From: an uncultured Myxococcales bacterium
Lineage (GTDB): Bacteria; Myxococcota_A; UBA9042; DTJE01
Reading direction: 5' to 3'
DNA: 49,035 nucleotides
Assembly: GCA_937975765.1 (NCBI GenBank)
Contig: CALJUR010000075.1
Span: 1 to 49,035, forward strand
Position 1 is the stretch's first letter. Every line of letters starts with the position of its first letter. The position numbers and the translations under genes were made by a program. The notes under the pieces were generated by a model. The model worked only from the letters and a program-made list of their open reading frames with translations. It had not been told where the DNA came from and did no database searches. Below are positions 9,784 to 19,360 of the stretch, one piece after another.

Positions 9784-9872
9784 GAGCACACTACACGCGC
9801 GGGGGTCGAGTGCTGTGCGTCCCGTGCGGCGCATCGTCCTGCGACGAGCACACTGCGCGCGAGGGGTCGAGT
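9784..9872. repeat. Imperfect direct repeat upstream of pfkA
   Basis: GAGCACACTACACGCG with GGGGGTCGAGT (9784-9811) is repeated as GAGCACACTGCGCGCG with AGGGGTCGAGT (9846-9872), with a period of 61-62 bp. It lies in the divergent region between the metallophosphoesterase and pfkA. A paired operator or remnant of a larger repeat are both possible. Confidence 0.6.
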
Positions 9873-9894
9873 CCCCCGCGTTCCCGAGGCCCGT

Positions 9895-9924
9895 GTAGGG
9901 CGAGGGCCCCGTCCCCCGCCTCCT
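9895..9924. repeat. GTAG-plus-hairpin REP-like repeat, copy 2
   Basis: GTAG immediately precedes a GGCGAGGG...CCCCCGCC stem-loop (one stem mismatch relative to the other copies), followed by TCCT. The GTAG tetranucleotide at the foot of a hairpin is the signature layout of REP sequences recognised by RAYT transposases. Confidence 0.7.
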
Positions 9925-9953
9925 GGATTGGCAATGCGAACGAGGCGATCGAC

Positions 9954-11033
<1,080 letters not shown>

Positions 11034-11060
11034 CCCGGGCCGTTTCCCCTTGCGATCCCG

Positions 11061-11089
11061 TTGACTTTCCGACCCCTCCGGAGTACAAG
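11061..11089 (+). promoter_or_regulatory. Promoter placing transcription at the GTG start of the sigma54 regulator
   Basis: TTGACT (11061-11066), 17-bp spacer, TACAAG (11084-11089). The expected first transcribed base is about 11096-11098, which is the GTG start codon. No Shine-Dalgarno sequence precedes that GTG (CCCCTCC), in agreement with a leaderless transcript. Confidence 0.5.
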
Positions 11090-11097
11090 GCCCCTCC

Positions 11098-12519
11098 GTG
11101 GCTGCGGACGACAACAACGGGCAGGCTGCCCACCTGGACTGGCGAGACGGGCGCCCCGCCACGCTGCACCTGTCCAAGGTGAAACTGGTGGTCGAGGACG
11201 CGGCCGGCCTCCGTGAGTACATCTTCGACCAGGACGTGATCACGCTGGGCAGCGCGCCGGGCAACGACCTGGTCGTCGAGGACGCCCGCGTCAGCCGCGA
11301 GCACTGCCGCATCGTGCACGAGCCGTCCGGCTACCTGGTCGAGGACCTGGGCAGCACCAACGGCACCGCCGTCAACCGCGTCCGCGTCCGCGAGGCGTTC
11401 GTCCGTTCGGGCGCCGTCCTGGGCCTGGGCGGCGTCGAGGTCCGCTTCCAGACCTTCGACGAGCGCGTGGAACTGGCGCCTTCCTCCCGCGACTCGTTCG
11501 GCCCCGTCGTCGGCCGCAGCCGCAAGATGCGCGAGGTCTTCGCCGTCCTGGAACGCATCGCCCCCACCAACGCCACCGTCGTGCTGGAGGGCGAGACCGG
11601 CACCGGCAAGGAGGTCGTCGCGCGCGCCCTGCATTCGCGCAGCCTGCGCGCTCGCGAACCCTTCGTCGTGTTCGATTGCGGCGCCGTCCCCCGCGAACTG
11701 ATCGAGAGCGAACTGTTCGGCCACGAGAAGGGGTCGTTCACCGGCGCGGCGCAGACCCGGCAGGGCCTGTTCGAGATCGCGCACGGCGGCACCCTCTTCC
11801 TGGACGAGATCGGGGAACTGTCCCTGGACCTTCAGCCCAAGCTGCTGCGCGCGCTGGAGCACCGCGAGATCCGCCGCGTCGGCAGCAACCGCCCCATCAA
11901 GGTGGACGTGCGCCTGATCGCCGCCACCAACCGCAACCTCGAGGAGGAGGTGCGGGCGGGCCGCTTCCGTGACGACCTCTTCTACCGGCTGTCGGTGGTC
12001 CGCATCACGCTGCCGGGCCTGCGCGAGCGCAAGGAGGACATCCCCCTGCTGGCACGCCACTTCCTGCGGCAGGCGCCCTTCAACCGCGGGGCCGGCGGGG
12101 AACCGCGCGTCAAGGGCCTGTCCGAGGAGGCGTCCATCGTCCTGATGGAATACCACTGGCCCGGCAACGTTCGCGAACTGCTGAACGTGGTCGAGCGTGC
12201 CACGTCGTTCGCTGACGGCGACCTGATCGAGGCGGAGGATCTGCCCCCGCACGTGCTGGCCGCGACTCGCCGGGCGCCCCGGGCCCGTGCCGATCGCACC
12301 CAGCCGACGGCCGCGGCGCACCCCCTGCGCACGTTCAAGGAGGCCAAGGAGGCCTGGATCGAGCGGTTCGAGCGGGAGTACCTGGAGGCCCTGCTGGCCC
12401 GCAACAAGGGCAGCCTGTCCGCGTCGGCGCGGGAGGCGGACCTGGACAGGAAATACCTGAGGAAACTGGTCCGCAAGCACGGGTTGGCGGCGGGCCCGGA
12501 AGGTCGCGACGAGGACTGA
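11098..12519 (+). CDS. FHA-domain sigma54-dependent transcriptional activator
   Basis: 473 aa. An N-terminal FHA phosphothreonine-binding domain (about 45-115, with GSAPGNDL, SREHC and GSTNGT) is followed by a sigma54-interacting AAA+ ATPase: Walker A GETGTGKE (165-172), GSFTGA loop (212-217, the common variant of GAFTGA) and Walker B LFLDEI. The C-terminus has a Fis-type helix-turn-helix (SLSASAREADLDRKYLRKLV). It therefore activates sigma54 promoters in response to Ser/Thr phosphorylation of a partner, an architecture abundant in myxobacteria. Target genes are not evident. The downstream membrane protein gene starts 21 bp after it and is probably co-transcribed. Confidence 0.93.
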   Translation: MAADDNNGQAAHLDWRDGRPATLHLSKVKLVVEDAAGLREYIFDQDVITLGSAPGNDLVVEDARVSREHCRIVHEPSGYLVEDLGSTNGTAVNRVRVREAFVRSGAVLGLGGVEVRFQTFDERVELAPSSRDSFGPVVGRSRKMREVFAVLERIAPTNATVVLEGETGTGKEVVARALHSRSLRAREPFVVFDCGAVPRELIESELFGHEKGSFTGAAQTRQGLFEIAHGGTLFLDEIGELSLDLQPKLLRALEHREIRRVGSNRPIKVDVRLIAATNRNLEEEVRAGRFRDDLFYRLSVVRITLPGLRERKEDIPLLARHFLRQAPFNRGAGGEPRVKGLSEEASIVLMEYHWPGNVRELLNVVERATSFADGDLIEAEDLPPHVLAATRRAPRARADRTQPTAAAHPLRTFKEAKEAWIERFEREYLEALLARNKGSLSASAREADLDRKYLRKLVRKHGLAAGPEGRDED

Positions 12520-12540
12520 CTTCGGGAGGAAGGAAACGGC

Positions 12541-13518
12541 ATGTCGAAGGTGAAGCGCAACGTGAGCCGCGAGGCCCGGCCTGCGGCGACGACGGAGAAG
12601 GAGAACCTGCGCTGGCGCGAGTTCCTGCACGACTGGGGCCGACTGATCATCCCGGTCGCCGCGCTGATCATCCCCTACGGCCTGAAGTGGCTGGGCGTCC
12701 TTTCGGACAACGCCACGGGCCTGGTCATCGGGCTGGAGGCTCTGGCCGGCTTCGCGGTCGCCTTCGGGCTGCTGCTGTACCACATGGAGATGCCCGCCAA
12801 GGTGCGTAAGGCGTCGCTGGCGATCGGCCTGCTGTACCTGGCCGGCGCCATCGTCCCGTTCGTCACGACGGTGTATCCCGGCGATCCCGCCGAGTCCGTG
12901 CTGGTCTCGAAGGAGGGCGGCGAGGTGACGCTGTCGAAGGTCCAGCCGGGCTGGCACCGCGTCGACGTGTACGCGCAGTCCTTCGCCGACGCGGCGGGCA
13001 CCCGGGGCGGGTCCGGCCAGTACCGGTTGCAGGTGGGCGGCAAGGAGTTGTCCGGTGCGTTCAGCGACGTGATGCAGACGGTCCGGGGTCGTCGCAACAT
13101 GTCCAGCCAGGTCGAGAACAAGCACTTCCTGGAGTACTCGACCACGAACCTCGACCAGAGCCCGGTGACCCTGAAGGCCAGCCGCATCGACGCCGCCATC
13201 GGCCCCGAACTGCGCGTGACGATCTTCCCGATGCTGATGCCGCCGTGGCTGCTGTACGGGCTGCTGGGGATCGTCCTGCTGTTCGCCGTGGCCATCGACG
13301 GCCTGTACCAGGACCAGACGTGGCAGTGGCGCTTCTCGCCGTGGGCGGGGGCGTCCGTGATGTTCCTGATCGTCTTCAGCCAGTCGTACGAACCGGCGAA
13401 GATGCCCGGCGCGGCGATCCTGTCCGTCATCTTCGGCGGCCTGGGCGGCTTCCTGGTCGGCTGGCTGCTGTCCCTGATCAGCCGCAAGGCCCTGGGGAAG
13501 ATCCGCACCCGAATCTGA
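12541..13518 (+). CDS. Uncharacterised multi-pass membrane protein
   Basis: 325 aa with a Lys/Arg-rich cytosolic N-terminus, then three hydrophobic segments (about 35-120), a beta-rich hydrophilic domain (about 120-225, probably extracytoplasmic) and three or four further membrane segments to a basic C-terminus (KALGKIRTRI). No family recognised. The start ATG 12541 follows GGGAGGAAGG, a strong ribosome site. The 21-bp gap to the FHA-sigma54 regulator suggests one operon, so it could be a signal-transducing or regulated membrane component, but that is only positional inference. Confidence 0.7.
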   Translation: MSKVKRNVSREARPAATTEKENLRWREFLHDWGRLIIPVAALIIPYGLKWLGVLSDNATGLVIGLEALAGFAVAFGLLLYHMEMPAKVRKASLAIGLLYLAGAIVPFVTTVYPGDPAESVLVSKEGGEVTLSKVQPGWHRVDVYAQSFADAAGTRGGSGQYRLQVGGKELSGAFSDVMQTVRGRRNMSSQVENKHFLEYSTTNLDQSPVTLKASRIDAAIGPELRVTIFPMLMPPWLLYGLLGIVLLFAVAIDGLYQDQTWQWRFSPWAGASVMFLIVFSQSYEPAKMPGAAILSVIFGGLGGFLVGWLLSLISRKALGKIRTRI

Positions 13519-13621
13519 CGCCCGCCCCGCCCGCCGCCGTCGCCGCCAGCGAGCGTCTGTGGCCGGGGTCCGCAGAACGCGAGCCCCGCCGGAACGCGCA
13601 AAGCGTCGGACCTGCGGCCTT

Positions 13622-13651
13622 GTAGGGCGGGGGCCCCGTCCCCCGCCTCCT
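13622..13651. repeat. GTAG-plus-hairpin REP-like repeat, copy 3
   Basis: GTAG followed by GGCGGGGG, loop CCCCGT, CCCCCGCC and TCCT; a perfect 8-bp stem. It lies between the membrane protein gene and the efflux operon. Confidence 0.75.
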
Positions 13652-13668
13652 CGATCGGTCGTTTCACC

Positions 13669-13697
13669 TTGCGCACTCACGCCCCGCGAGGCATATT
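13669..13697 (+). promoter_or_regulatory. Candidate promoter for the RND efflux operon
   Basis: TTGCGC (13669-13674), 17-bp spacer, CATATT (13692-13697). Predicted leader about 46 nt to GTG 13750. Four of six matches in each box. Confidence 0.35.
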
Positions 13698-13749
13698 CAC
13701 CTGCATCCGGGCGCCGGGGGGCTTGCGCCCGACCCGGCAGGAGATTCGC

Positions 13750-14853
13750 GTGCGATTCCAACTCCCCCGTTGCTGGCTCCCCTTCGCCACGGCACTGCTG
13801 CTGGCCGGCTGCTCGAAGGCCACCGGCGACGCCACCGTTGCCCGCAAGCCCTCCCGGGTATCCGTCACGGCCGCGGTCGCGCAGACCCGCGACGTCCCGA
13901 TCCGCCTGTCCGGGATCGGCACCGTCGAACCGGTCGCCTCCGTCTCCATTCGCCCGCAGGTCAGCGGCGTGCTGGCTGAGGCGGCGTTCACGGAAGGCCA
14001 GGAGGTCCGCAAGGGCGACCTGCTGTTCCGCATCGACGACCGCCCCCAGCAGGCCGCGCTGCACCAGGCGGAAGCCGCACTGGCCCGCGACCAGGCGCTG
14101 TACGACGCCGCCGCCCGCGACGCCGTTCGCAACCAGGAACTGGCATCGAAGGGCTTCGTCTCCGCCGGGGACCGCGACAAGGCCATCGCCGACGCCGGTT
14201 CGCTGAAGGCGTCCCTGGCCATCGACCGCGCCGCCGTGGAGGCCGCCCGCCTGCAGTTGTCCTACTGCACGATCCGGTCGCCGATCGACGGCCGCACCGG
14301 CCCGATCCTGGTCCAGCCCGGCAACGTCGTCACCGCGAACCAGTCCATCCTGGTCACCGTGCTGCAGCAGCGCCCGATCCGCGTCGCATTCCCCGTGCCC
14401 GAGGCACGCCTGCCCGAGGTTCGCGCGGGCATGGCCGACACCCCGCTGGCCGTGGAGGTCCGCCCCCAGGGCGACGACGGCCCGCCGATCCGCGGCCGCC
14501 TGGCGTTCCTGGGCAACGAGGTCGACCGCGCCACCGGCACCGTGCTGCTGAAGGCCCTCTTCGACAACGACCACGGCCGCCTGTGGCCGGGGCAGTTCGT
14601 TCGCGTCCAGTTGCACCTGGGCATCCAGGCCGGCGCGACGGTCGTCCCCTCCGACGCGCTGCAGGACGGACAGCAGGGCACGTACGCCTTCGTCGTCAAG
14701 CCCGACGGCACCGCGGACCTGCGCAACGTGATCGCGGGCATCTCCGACGACGGCGACACGGTCGTCGTGGACGGCATCGCCGCGGGCGAGACGGTCGTGA
14801 CCGACGGCCAGTTGCGGCTGACCCCGGGCGCGGCCGTGGAGGTCCGCCGGTGA
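13750..14853 (+). CDS. RND efflux periplasmic adaptor (membrane fusion) lipoprotein
   Basis: 367 aa from GTG 13750, chosen because AGGAG lies 6-7 nt upstream and the N-terminus becomes a lipoprotein signal ending at LLAGC (Cys 21). An ATG 27 codons upstream would add a non-signal-like leader. The lipoyl/hairpin region (about 55-185; SIRPQVSGVLAEAAF, EGQEVRKGDLLFRID) and beta-barrel/membrane-proximal regions (SPIDGRTG, PGQFVRVQL, VPSDAL) match HlyD/AcrA-type adaptors. Its stop overlaps the GTG start of the inner-membrane pump by 4 bp. No outer-membrane channel gene is present nearby, so the system must borrow one. Confidence 0.92.
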   Translation: MRFQLPRCWLPFATALLLAGCSKATGDATVARKPSRVSVTAAVAQTRDVPIRLSGIGTVEPVASVSIRPQVSGVLAEAAFTEGQEVRKGDLLFRIDDRPQQAALHQAEAALARDQALYDAAARDAVRNQELASKGFVSAGDRDKAIADAGSLKASLAIDRAAVEAARLQLSYCTIRSPIDGRTGPILVQPGNVVTANQSILVTVLQQRPIRVAFPVPEARLPEVRAGMADTPLAVEVRPQGDDGPPIRGRLAFLGNEVDRATGTVLLKALFDNDHGRLWPGQFVRVQLHLGIQAGATVVPSDALQDGQQGTYAFVVKPDGTADLRNVIAGISDDGDTVVVDGIAAGETVVTDGQLRLTPGAAVEVRR

Positions 14854-17800
14854 CCGGGCTCTTCATCCGCAGGCCGGTCGCGACCACCCTGGTGATGGCC
14901 GCGATCCTGCTGTTCGGCGCGATCGGGTACGACCAGTTGCCGGTGTCCGACCTGCCCAACGTGGACTTCCCGACGATCCACGTGTCGGCCCACCTGCCCG
15001 GCGCCAGCCCCGACACGATGGCTTCCGCGGTGGCCACGCCGCTGGAGAAGCAGTTCTCGACGATCGCGGGCATCGACTCGATGAGCTCGGTGTCCTCGCT
15101 GGGCTCGACCCGCATCACCGTGCAGTTCGACCTGTCGCGCGACATCGACGCCGCCGCGCAGGACATCCAGGCCGCCATCTCCAAGACGATGTCCCGCCTG
15201 CCCCCCGAGATGCCGGCGCCACCGTCCTACCAGAAGGTCAACCCGGCCGACTCGCCGATCTTCTACATGGCCCTGACCTCCCCCACCCTTCCGCTGTCGC
15301 AGGTGGACGAGTTCGCCCAGACCTTCATCGCCCAGCGCATCTCGACGGTGCCGGGCGTCGCGCAGGTGTCGGTGCACGGTTCACAAAAGTACGCGGTGCG
15401 CGTGCAGGTGGACCCGGACCTGCTGGCCGCGCGCGGCATCGGCATCGACGAGGTGGCGTCGGCGGTGTCCTCCGGCAACGTCAACCTGCCGACCGGCGTG
15501 CTGCAGGGCGCCCGGCGCGGCTTCACGATCGAGGCCTCGGGCCAGTTGCAGGACGCCGCCGCCTTCCGCCCGCTGGTCGTGGCCTGGCGCGACGGCCGCC
15601 CGGTCCGGCTGGAGGAACTGGGACGCGTCGTCGATTCCGTCGAGAACGACCGCGTCGCGGCCTGGTTCAACGACACCCGCAGCATCATGCTGGCCGTCCA
15701 GCGCCAGCCCGGCACCAACACCGTCCAGGTCGTGGACGCGATCCGCCGGCTGCTGCCGACCTTCGACAACGACATGCCCGCCGGCATGACCCTGAACGTC
15801 TTCTACGACCGGTCGCAGTCCATCCGCGCCTCGGTCGAGGACGTGAAGTTCACGCTGGTCCTCTCGGTGGCGCTGGTCATCCTGGTGATCTTCCTGTTCC
15901 TGCGCAACCTGTCCGCGACGCTCATCCCCAGCCTGGCCGTGCCGCTGTCGCTGGTGGGCACCTTCGGCTTCCTGTGGGTGATGGGCTACAACCTGGACAA
16001 CTTCAGCCTGATGGCGATGACGCTGTCGGTCGGCTTCGTCGTGGACGACGCGATCGTCATGCTGGAGAACATCGTCCGCCACATGGAGATGGGCAAGACC
16101 CGGCTGCAGGCGGCCCTGGACGGCGCGAAGGAGATCGGTTTCACCATCGTCTCGATGACGGTGTCGCTGGCGGCGGTGTTCCTGCCGGTGTTCTTCATGG
16201 GCGGGCTGGTCGGTCGGCTGCTGCACGAGTTCGCGGTGGCGATCATCGCGGCGATCCTGGTCTCCGGCCTGGTGTCGCTGACCCTGACGCCCATGCTGTC
16301 GGGACGGCTGCTGCGGCCGTCGGCACAGGCGCACCACGGGCGCGTGTACGCGTGGTCCGAGAAGGTCTTCGACGGGATGCTGTCCGCGTATCGGCGGTCG
16401 CTGCAGGCCGTGCTGCGGCATCGCCTGGCGACGCTGCTGGCGTCGTTCGCGGTGCTGGCTGCGACGGTCTGGCTGTTCCTGACGGTGCCGAAGGGCTTCC
16501 TGCCGGACGAGGATACCGGCCAGTTGATGATGTCCACCGAGGCCGCGCAGGGCATCTCGTTCGAAGGGATGAAGGAGCAGCAGGCCCGGGTGGCGCGCAT
16601 CGTCTGGGACGACCCCAGCGTGCGGGGCGCGAACTCGACGGTCGGCATCGGCGGCCCGAACAGCGCGATGAACGGCGGCCGGATGTTCATCAGCCTGAAG
16701 CCGCGCGACCAGCGCCCGGGCGCGGCGGAGGTGGTGCAGCGGCTGCGGGCGAAACTGGCCGGGATCCCCGGCATCAAGGCCTTCCTGCAGGTCCCGCCGA
16801 TCCTGCGCATCGGCGGCCAGATGACGAAGAGCGCGTACCAGTTGACGATCCAGAGCCCGGACGACGACGCCCTGTACCGCGAGGCGCCGAAGCTGGAGGC
16901 GGCGATCCGGGACATCGCGCTGGTGCAGGACGTGACGACGGACCTGCAACTGGCGGATCCCCACGTGACGGTGGACATCGACCGGGACCGGGCATCGTCG
17001 CTGGGCGTGACCGCGGCCCAGGTGGAATCCGCGCTGTACTCGGCGTACGGCACGCGCGAGGTGTCGTCGATCTACACGGCGAACAACGAGTACTCGGTCA
17101 TCCTGGAACTGGTGCCGCAGCACCGGGACGCTCCGCCGGACCTGTCGCGGCTGTACGTGCGGTCGGCGACGGGCGCGCTGGTGCCGCTGGATACGGTGGC
17201 GCGGATCGGTCGGACGGTCGGGCCGGTGCAGGTGACGCACCTGGGCCAGTTGCCCTCGGTGACGATCTCGTTCAACCTGCGGCCGGGCACGGCGCTGGGG
17301 CCGGCGCTGGACGCGGTGCAGGACGTGGCGGACCGGACGCTGCCGGACGGGTTCACGACGTCGTTCCAGGGGACGGCGCAGGCGTTCCAGTCGTCGCTGC
17401 AGGGCCTGGGCGTGCTGCTGGGCCTGGCGATCCTGGTGATCTACCTGGTGCTGGGCATCCTGTACGAGTCGTTCCTGCACCCGATCACGATCCTGTCGGG
17501 GCTGCCGGCGGCGGGCTTCGGGGCGCTGGTGGCGCTGATGGCCTTCGGGATCGACCTGAACCTGTACGCGTTCGTGGGCGTGATCCTGCTGGTCGGCATC
17601 GTGAAGAAGAACGCCATCATGCAGATCGACTTCGCCCTGGAGGCGCAGCGGCGCGACGGACTGCCGCCGGCCGAGGCGATCGTGGCGGGCTGCCTGATCC
17701 GGTTCCGGCCGATCATGATGACGACGATGGCGGCACTGGTGGGCACCTTGCCGATCGCCATCGGCATCGGGGCGGGCGCCGAGGCCCGCCGCGGCATGGG

Positions 17801-17927
17801 CGTCGCCGTCGTCGGCGGCCTGCTCGTCAGCCAGTTGCTGACCCTCTACGTCACGCCGGTGATCTACACCTACCTCGACGCCCTGGGCCGCCGCGTCCGG
17901 GGCGCGAAGGACACCCCGTCCCGCTAA
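14850..17927 (+). CDS. RND multidrug efflux transporter (HAE1 type)
   Basis: 1,025 aa, the usual size for proton-driven AcrB/MdtB-like pumps. Membrane segments frame two large periplasmic loops. The proton-relay region in the fourth membrane segment reads GFVVDDAIVMLEN, typical of HAE1 pumps. The N-terminus FIRRPVATTLVMAAI and the C-terminal repeat of the fold (VGIVKKNAIMQIDF, RFRPIMMTT) are canonical. GTG 14850 overlaps the adaptor's stop (GTGA), so the two are translationally coupled. Its TAA stop is the first triplet of an intergenic repeat (17925), unlike the TGA stops common around it. Substrates cannot be told from sequence. Confidence 0.95.
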   Translation: MTGLFIRRPVATTLVMAAILLFGAIGYDQLPVSDLPNVDFPTIHVSAHLPGASPDTMASAVATPLEKQFSTIAGIDSMSSVSSLGSTRITVQFDLSRDIDAAAQDIQAAISKTMSRLPPEMPAPPSYQKVNPADSPIFYMALTSPTLPLSQVDEFAQTFIAQRISTVPGVAQVSVHGSQKYAVRVQVDPDLLAARGIGIDEVASAVSSGNVNLPTGVLQGARRGFTIEASGQLQDAAAFRPLVVAWRDGRPVRLEELGRVVDSVENDRVAAWFNDTRSIMLAVQRQPGTNTVQVVDAIRRLLPTFDNDMPAGMTLNVFYDRSQSIRASVEDVKFTLVLSVALVILVIFLFLRNLSATLIPSLAVPLSLVGTFGFLWVMGYNLDNFSLMAMTLSVGFVVDDAIVMLENIVRHMEMGKTRLQAALDGAKEIGFTIVSMTVSLAAVFLPVFFMGGLVGRLLHEFAVAIIAAILVSGLVSLTLTPMLSGRLLRPSAQAHHGRVYAWSEKVFDGMLSAYRRSLQAVLRHRLATLLASFAVLAATVWLFLTVPKGFLPDEDTGQLMMSTEAAQGISFEGMKEQQARVARIVWDDPSVRGANSTVGIGGPNSAMNGGRMFISLKPRDQRPGAAEVVQRLRAKLAGIPGIKAFLQVPPILRIGGQMTKSAYQLTIQSPDDDALYREAPKLEAAIRDIALVQDVTTDLQLADPHVTVDIDRDRASSLGVTAAQVESALYSAYGTREVSSIYTANNEYSVILELVPQHRDAPPDLSRLYVRSATGALVPLDTVARIGRTVGPVQVTHLGQLPSVTISFNLRPGTALGPALDAVQDVADRTLPDGFTTSFQGTAQAFQSSLQGLGVLLGLAILVIYLVLGILYESFLHPITILSGLPAAGFGALVALMAFGIDLNLYAFVGVILLVGIVKKNAIMQIDFALEAQRRDGLPPAEAIVAGCLIRFRPIMMTTMAALVGTLPIAIGIGAGAEARRGMGVAVVGGLLVSQLLTLYVTPVIYTYLDALGRRVRGAKDTPSR

Positions 17928-17973
17928 TTCAGGGACAGTCACCATTATTGCCGGGACAACTCGTTGATTTCAC
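17925..17973. repeat. GGTGACTGTCCC-family intergenic repeat, single unit (copy B)
   Basis: TAATTCAGGGACAGTCACC plus ATTATT (17925-17949), then a spacer and CAACTCGTTGATTT (17957-17970), which resembles the inner block of copies A and C. No inverted partner follows, so this is a solitary unit. Its first three bases are the stop codon of the RND pump. Confidence 0.8.
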
Positions 17974-18041
17974 TATGGCAGGTTGCCCTGCAGATCGGTG
18001 GCTCCGTCCCCTGCCTCCGGTTCTCCGTGGCGATCCGGCTG

Positions 18042-18626
18042 CTACGGGCACTCCCCGTGCCGGAAGCACGTCACGAGGTGGTCGTTGACCATCCCGACGG
18101 CCTGCATGTGGGCATAGACGACGGTGGACCCGACGAACCGGAAGCCGCGCCGCTTCAGGTCCTTCGAAAACACGTCCGACACCGGGGTGGTCGCCGGGAT
18201 CTCGCTCAGGTCCCGCCAATGGTTGACGATCGGGGCGCCATCCACGAACCGCCAACTGTAGGCCGCGAACGACCCGAACGCACCCTGCACTTCCAGGAAG
18301 GCCCGGGCGTTCCCGATGGCGGCGCGGATCTTCGCCTGGTTCCGGATGATCCCCGCGTCCTGCACCAGGCGCCGCACGTCCGCCTCGCCCAGCCGCGCGA
18401 CCTCCTCCGGCACGAAGTCGCAAAACGCCTTCCGGTACCCCTCGCGCCGCTTCAGGATCGTCAGCCAGGACAGCCCCGCCTGCGCCCCCTCCAGCATCAG
18501 GAACTCGAACAGCCGCCGGTCGTCATGCACCGGCACCCCCCACTCCTCGTCGTGGTACCGGACGTACAGCGGCTCCCGCGTGCACCAGCCGCACCGCACC
18601 TTGTCGTCCGGGTCGTTCGTCGCCAC
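18042..18626 (-). CDS. tag: DNA-3-methyladenine glycosylase I
   Basis: 194 aa, matching the family length. Excises 3-methyladenine from alkylated DNA to start base-excision repair. The diagnostic N-terminus is present: RCGWC, then YHDEEWGVPVHDD, LEGAQAGLSW and TILKRREGYRKAF. Cys/His zinc-binding positions at both ends are retained (RCGWC, YHDEEW, and CFRHGEC at the C-terminus). GTG 18626 is chosen as start because GGAGG precedes it by 6-7 nt and the coding similarity begins there; the upstream open frame is Arg/Gly-rich leader. Confidence 0.95.
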   Translation of the reverse strand: MATNDPDDKVRCGWCTREPLYVRYHDEEWGVPVHDDRRLFEFLMLEGAQAGLSWLTILKRREGYRKAFCDFVPEEVARLGEADVRRLVQDAGIIRNQAKIRAAIGNARAFLEVQGAFGSFAAYSWRFVDGAPIVNHWRDLSEIPATTPVSDVFSKDLKRRGFRFVGSTVVYAHMQAVGMVNDHLVTCFRHGECP

Positions 18627-18802
18627 GGTCCACCTCCCTCGATCCCGCGCCGGTCGCCCGTGCAGTCTACCGCGCTTTCGATCCGCGCCCCCCGATCGCC
18701 CGCGACCGTCTTCTCCCGCCCGGGTCCGAAAAATACCCGCGCCGTCTCCGCCGTCCACCGGGCCAGGCCGGGATGGACCGGCTGCTGGCATGGAGGTGGA
18801 TC

Positions 18803-19342
18803 ATGCGCGACACGACGAATGGAATCCTGGTGGCGGTGGTTCTGGTGGCGGGATCGTGGGCGACGCCCGCGGTCGCGAAGCACGGGCGGCCGGCGGACCG
18901 GGTCGATCCCCCGGCGCGCGTCGAGCAGGAGCGGTTCGCGGCGACGCGGTTCGGCGATCGGATGACGAGGGGCGAGTTCAACGCCTGCGAGCGGGCCACG
19001 GTCGGCAACGCGGCGATGCAGCAGTGCCTGCACGCTGCCCAGGTCTTCCGCGGCGAGGCGGTGCCGGTCATCCAGGCGTGCGGCCAGGCGATGGTCGGCA
19101 ACGACGCGACCGTCCGCTGCATCGAGTACGCGTCCCGGGCCCGGTTCCAGCCGGTGGCGACGGTCCGCGCCTGCGAGCGCGCCATGGTCGGCAACGAGGC
19201 CACCCTGCAGTGCATCGCCGTGGCCGCGCGGTCCTTCCGCGACCCCGCGCCGATCGTCCGGCTGTGCGAGCGCGCCAGCATCGGCAACGCCCGCACGCTG
19301 GGTTGCATCGACCGCGCCCTCTCCACGACCGCCCGGCGCTGA
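18803..19342 (+). CDS. Secreted protein with four CX12C tandem repeats
   Basis: 179 aa from ATG 18803, preceded by GGAGG 6 nt upstream. A Sec signal peptide (about 1-27, ending TPAVAKH) is followed by a basic linker and four repeats of about 31 residues. Each repeat has two Cys separated by 12 residues around a VGN core: CERATVGN...QQC, CGQAMVGN...VRC, CERAMVGN...LQC, CERASIGN...LGC. Eight Cys in total fit intramolecular disulfides in helical-hairpin repeats. I do not recognise a named family. It is convergent with the P-domain lipoprotein gene (18-bp gap). Function unknown, location periplasmic or extracellular. Confidence 0.8.
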   Translation: MRDTTNGILVAVVLVAGSWATPAVAKHGRPADRVDPPARVEQERFAATRFGDRMTRGEFNACERATVGNAAMQQCLHAAQVFRGEAVPVIQACGQAMVGNDATVRCIEYASRARFQPVATVRACERAMVGNEATLQCIAVAARSFRDPAPIVRLCERASIGNARTLGCIDRALSTTARR

Positions 19343-19360
19343 ACTTCCCGTGGAACCCGC

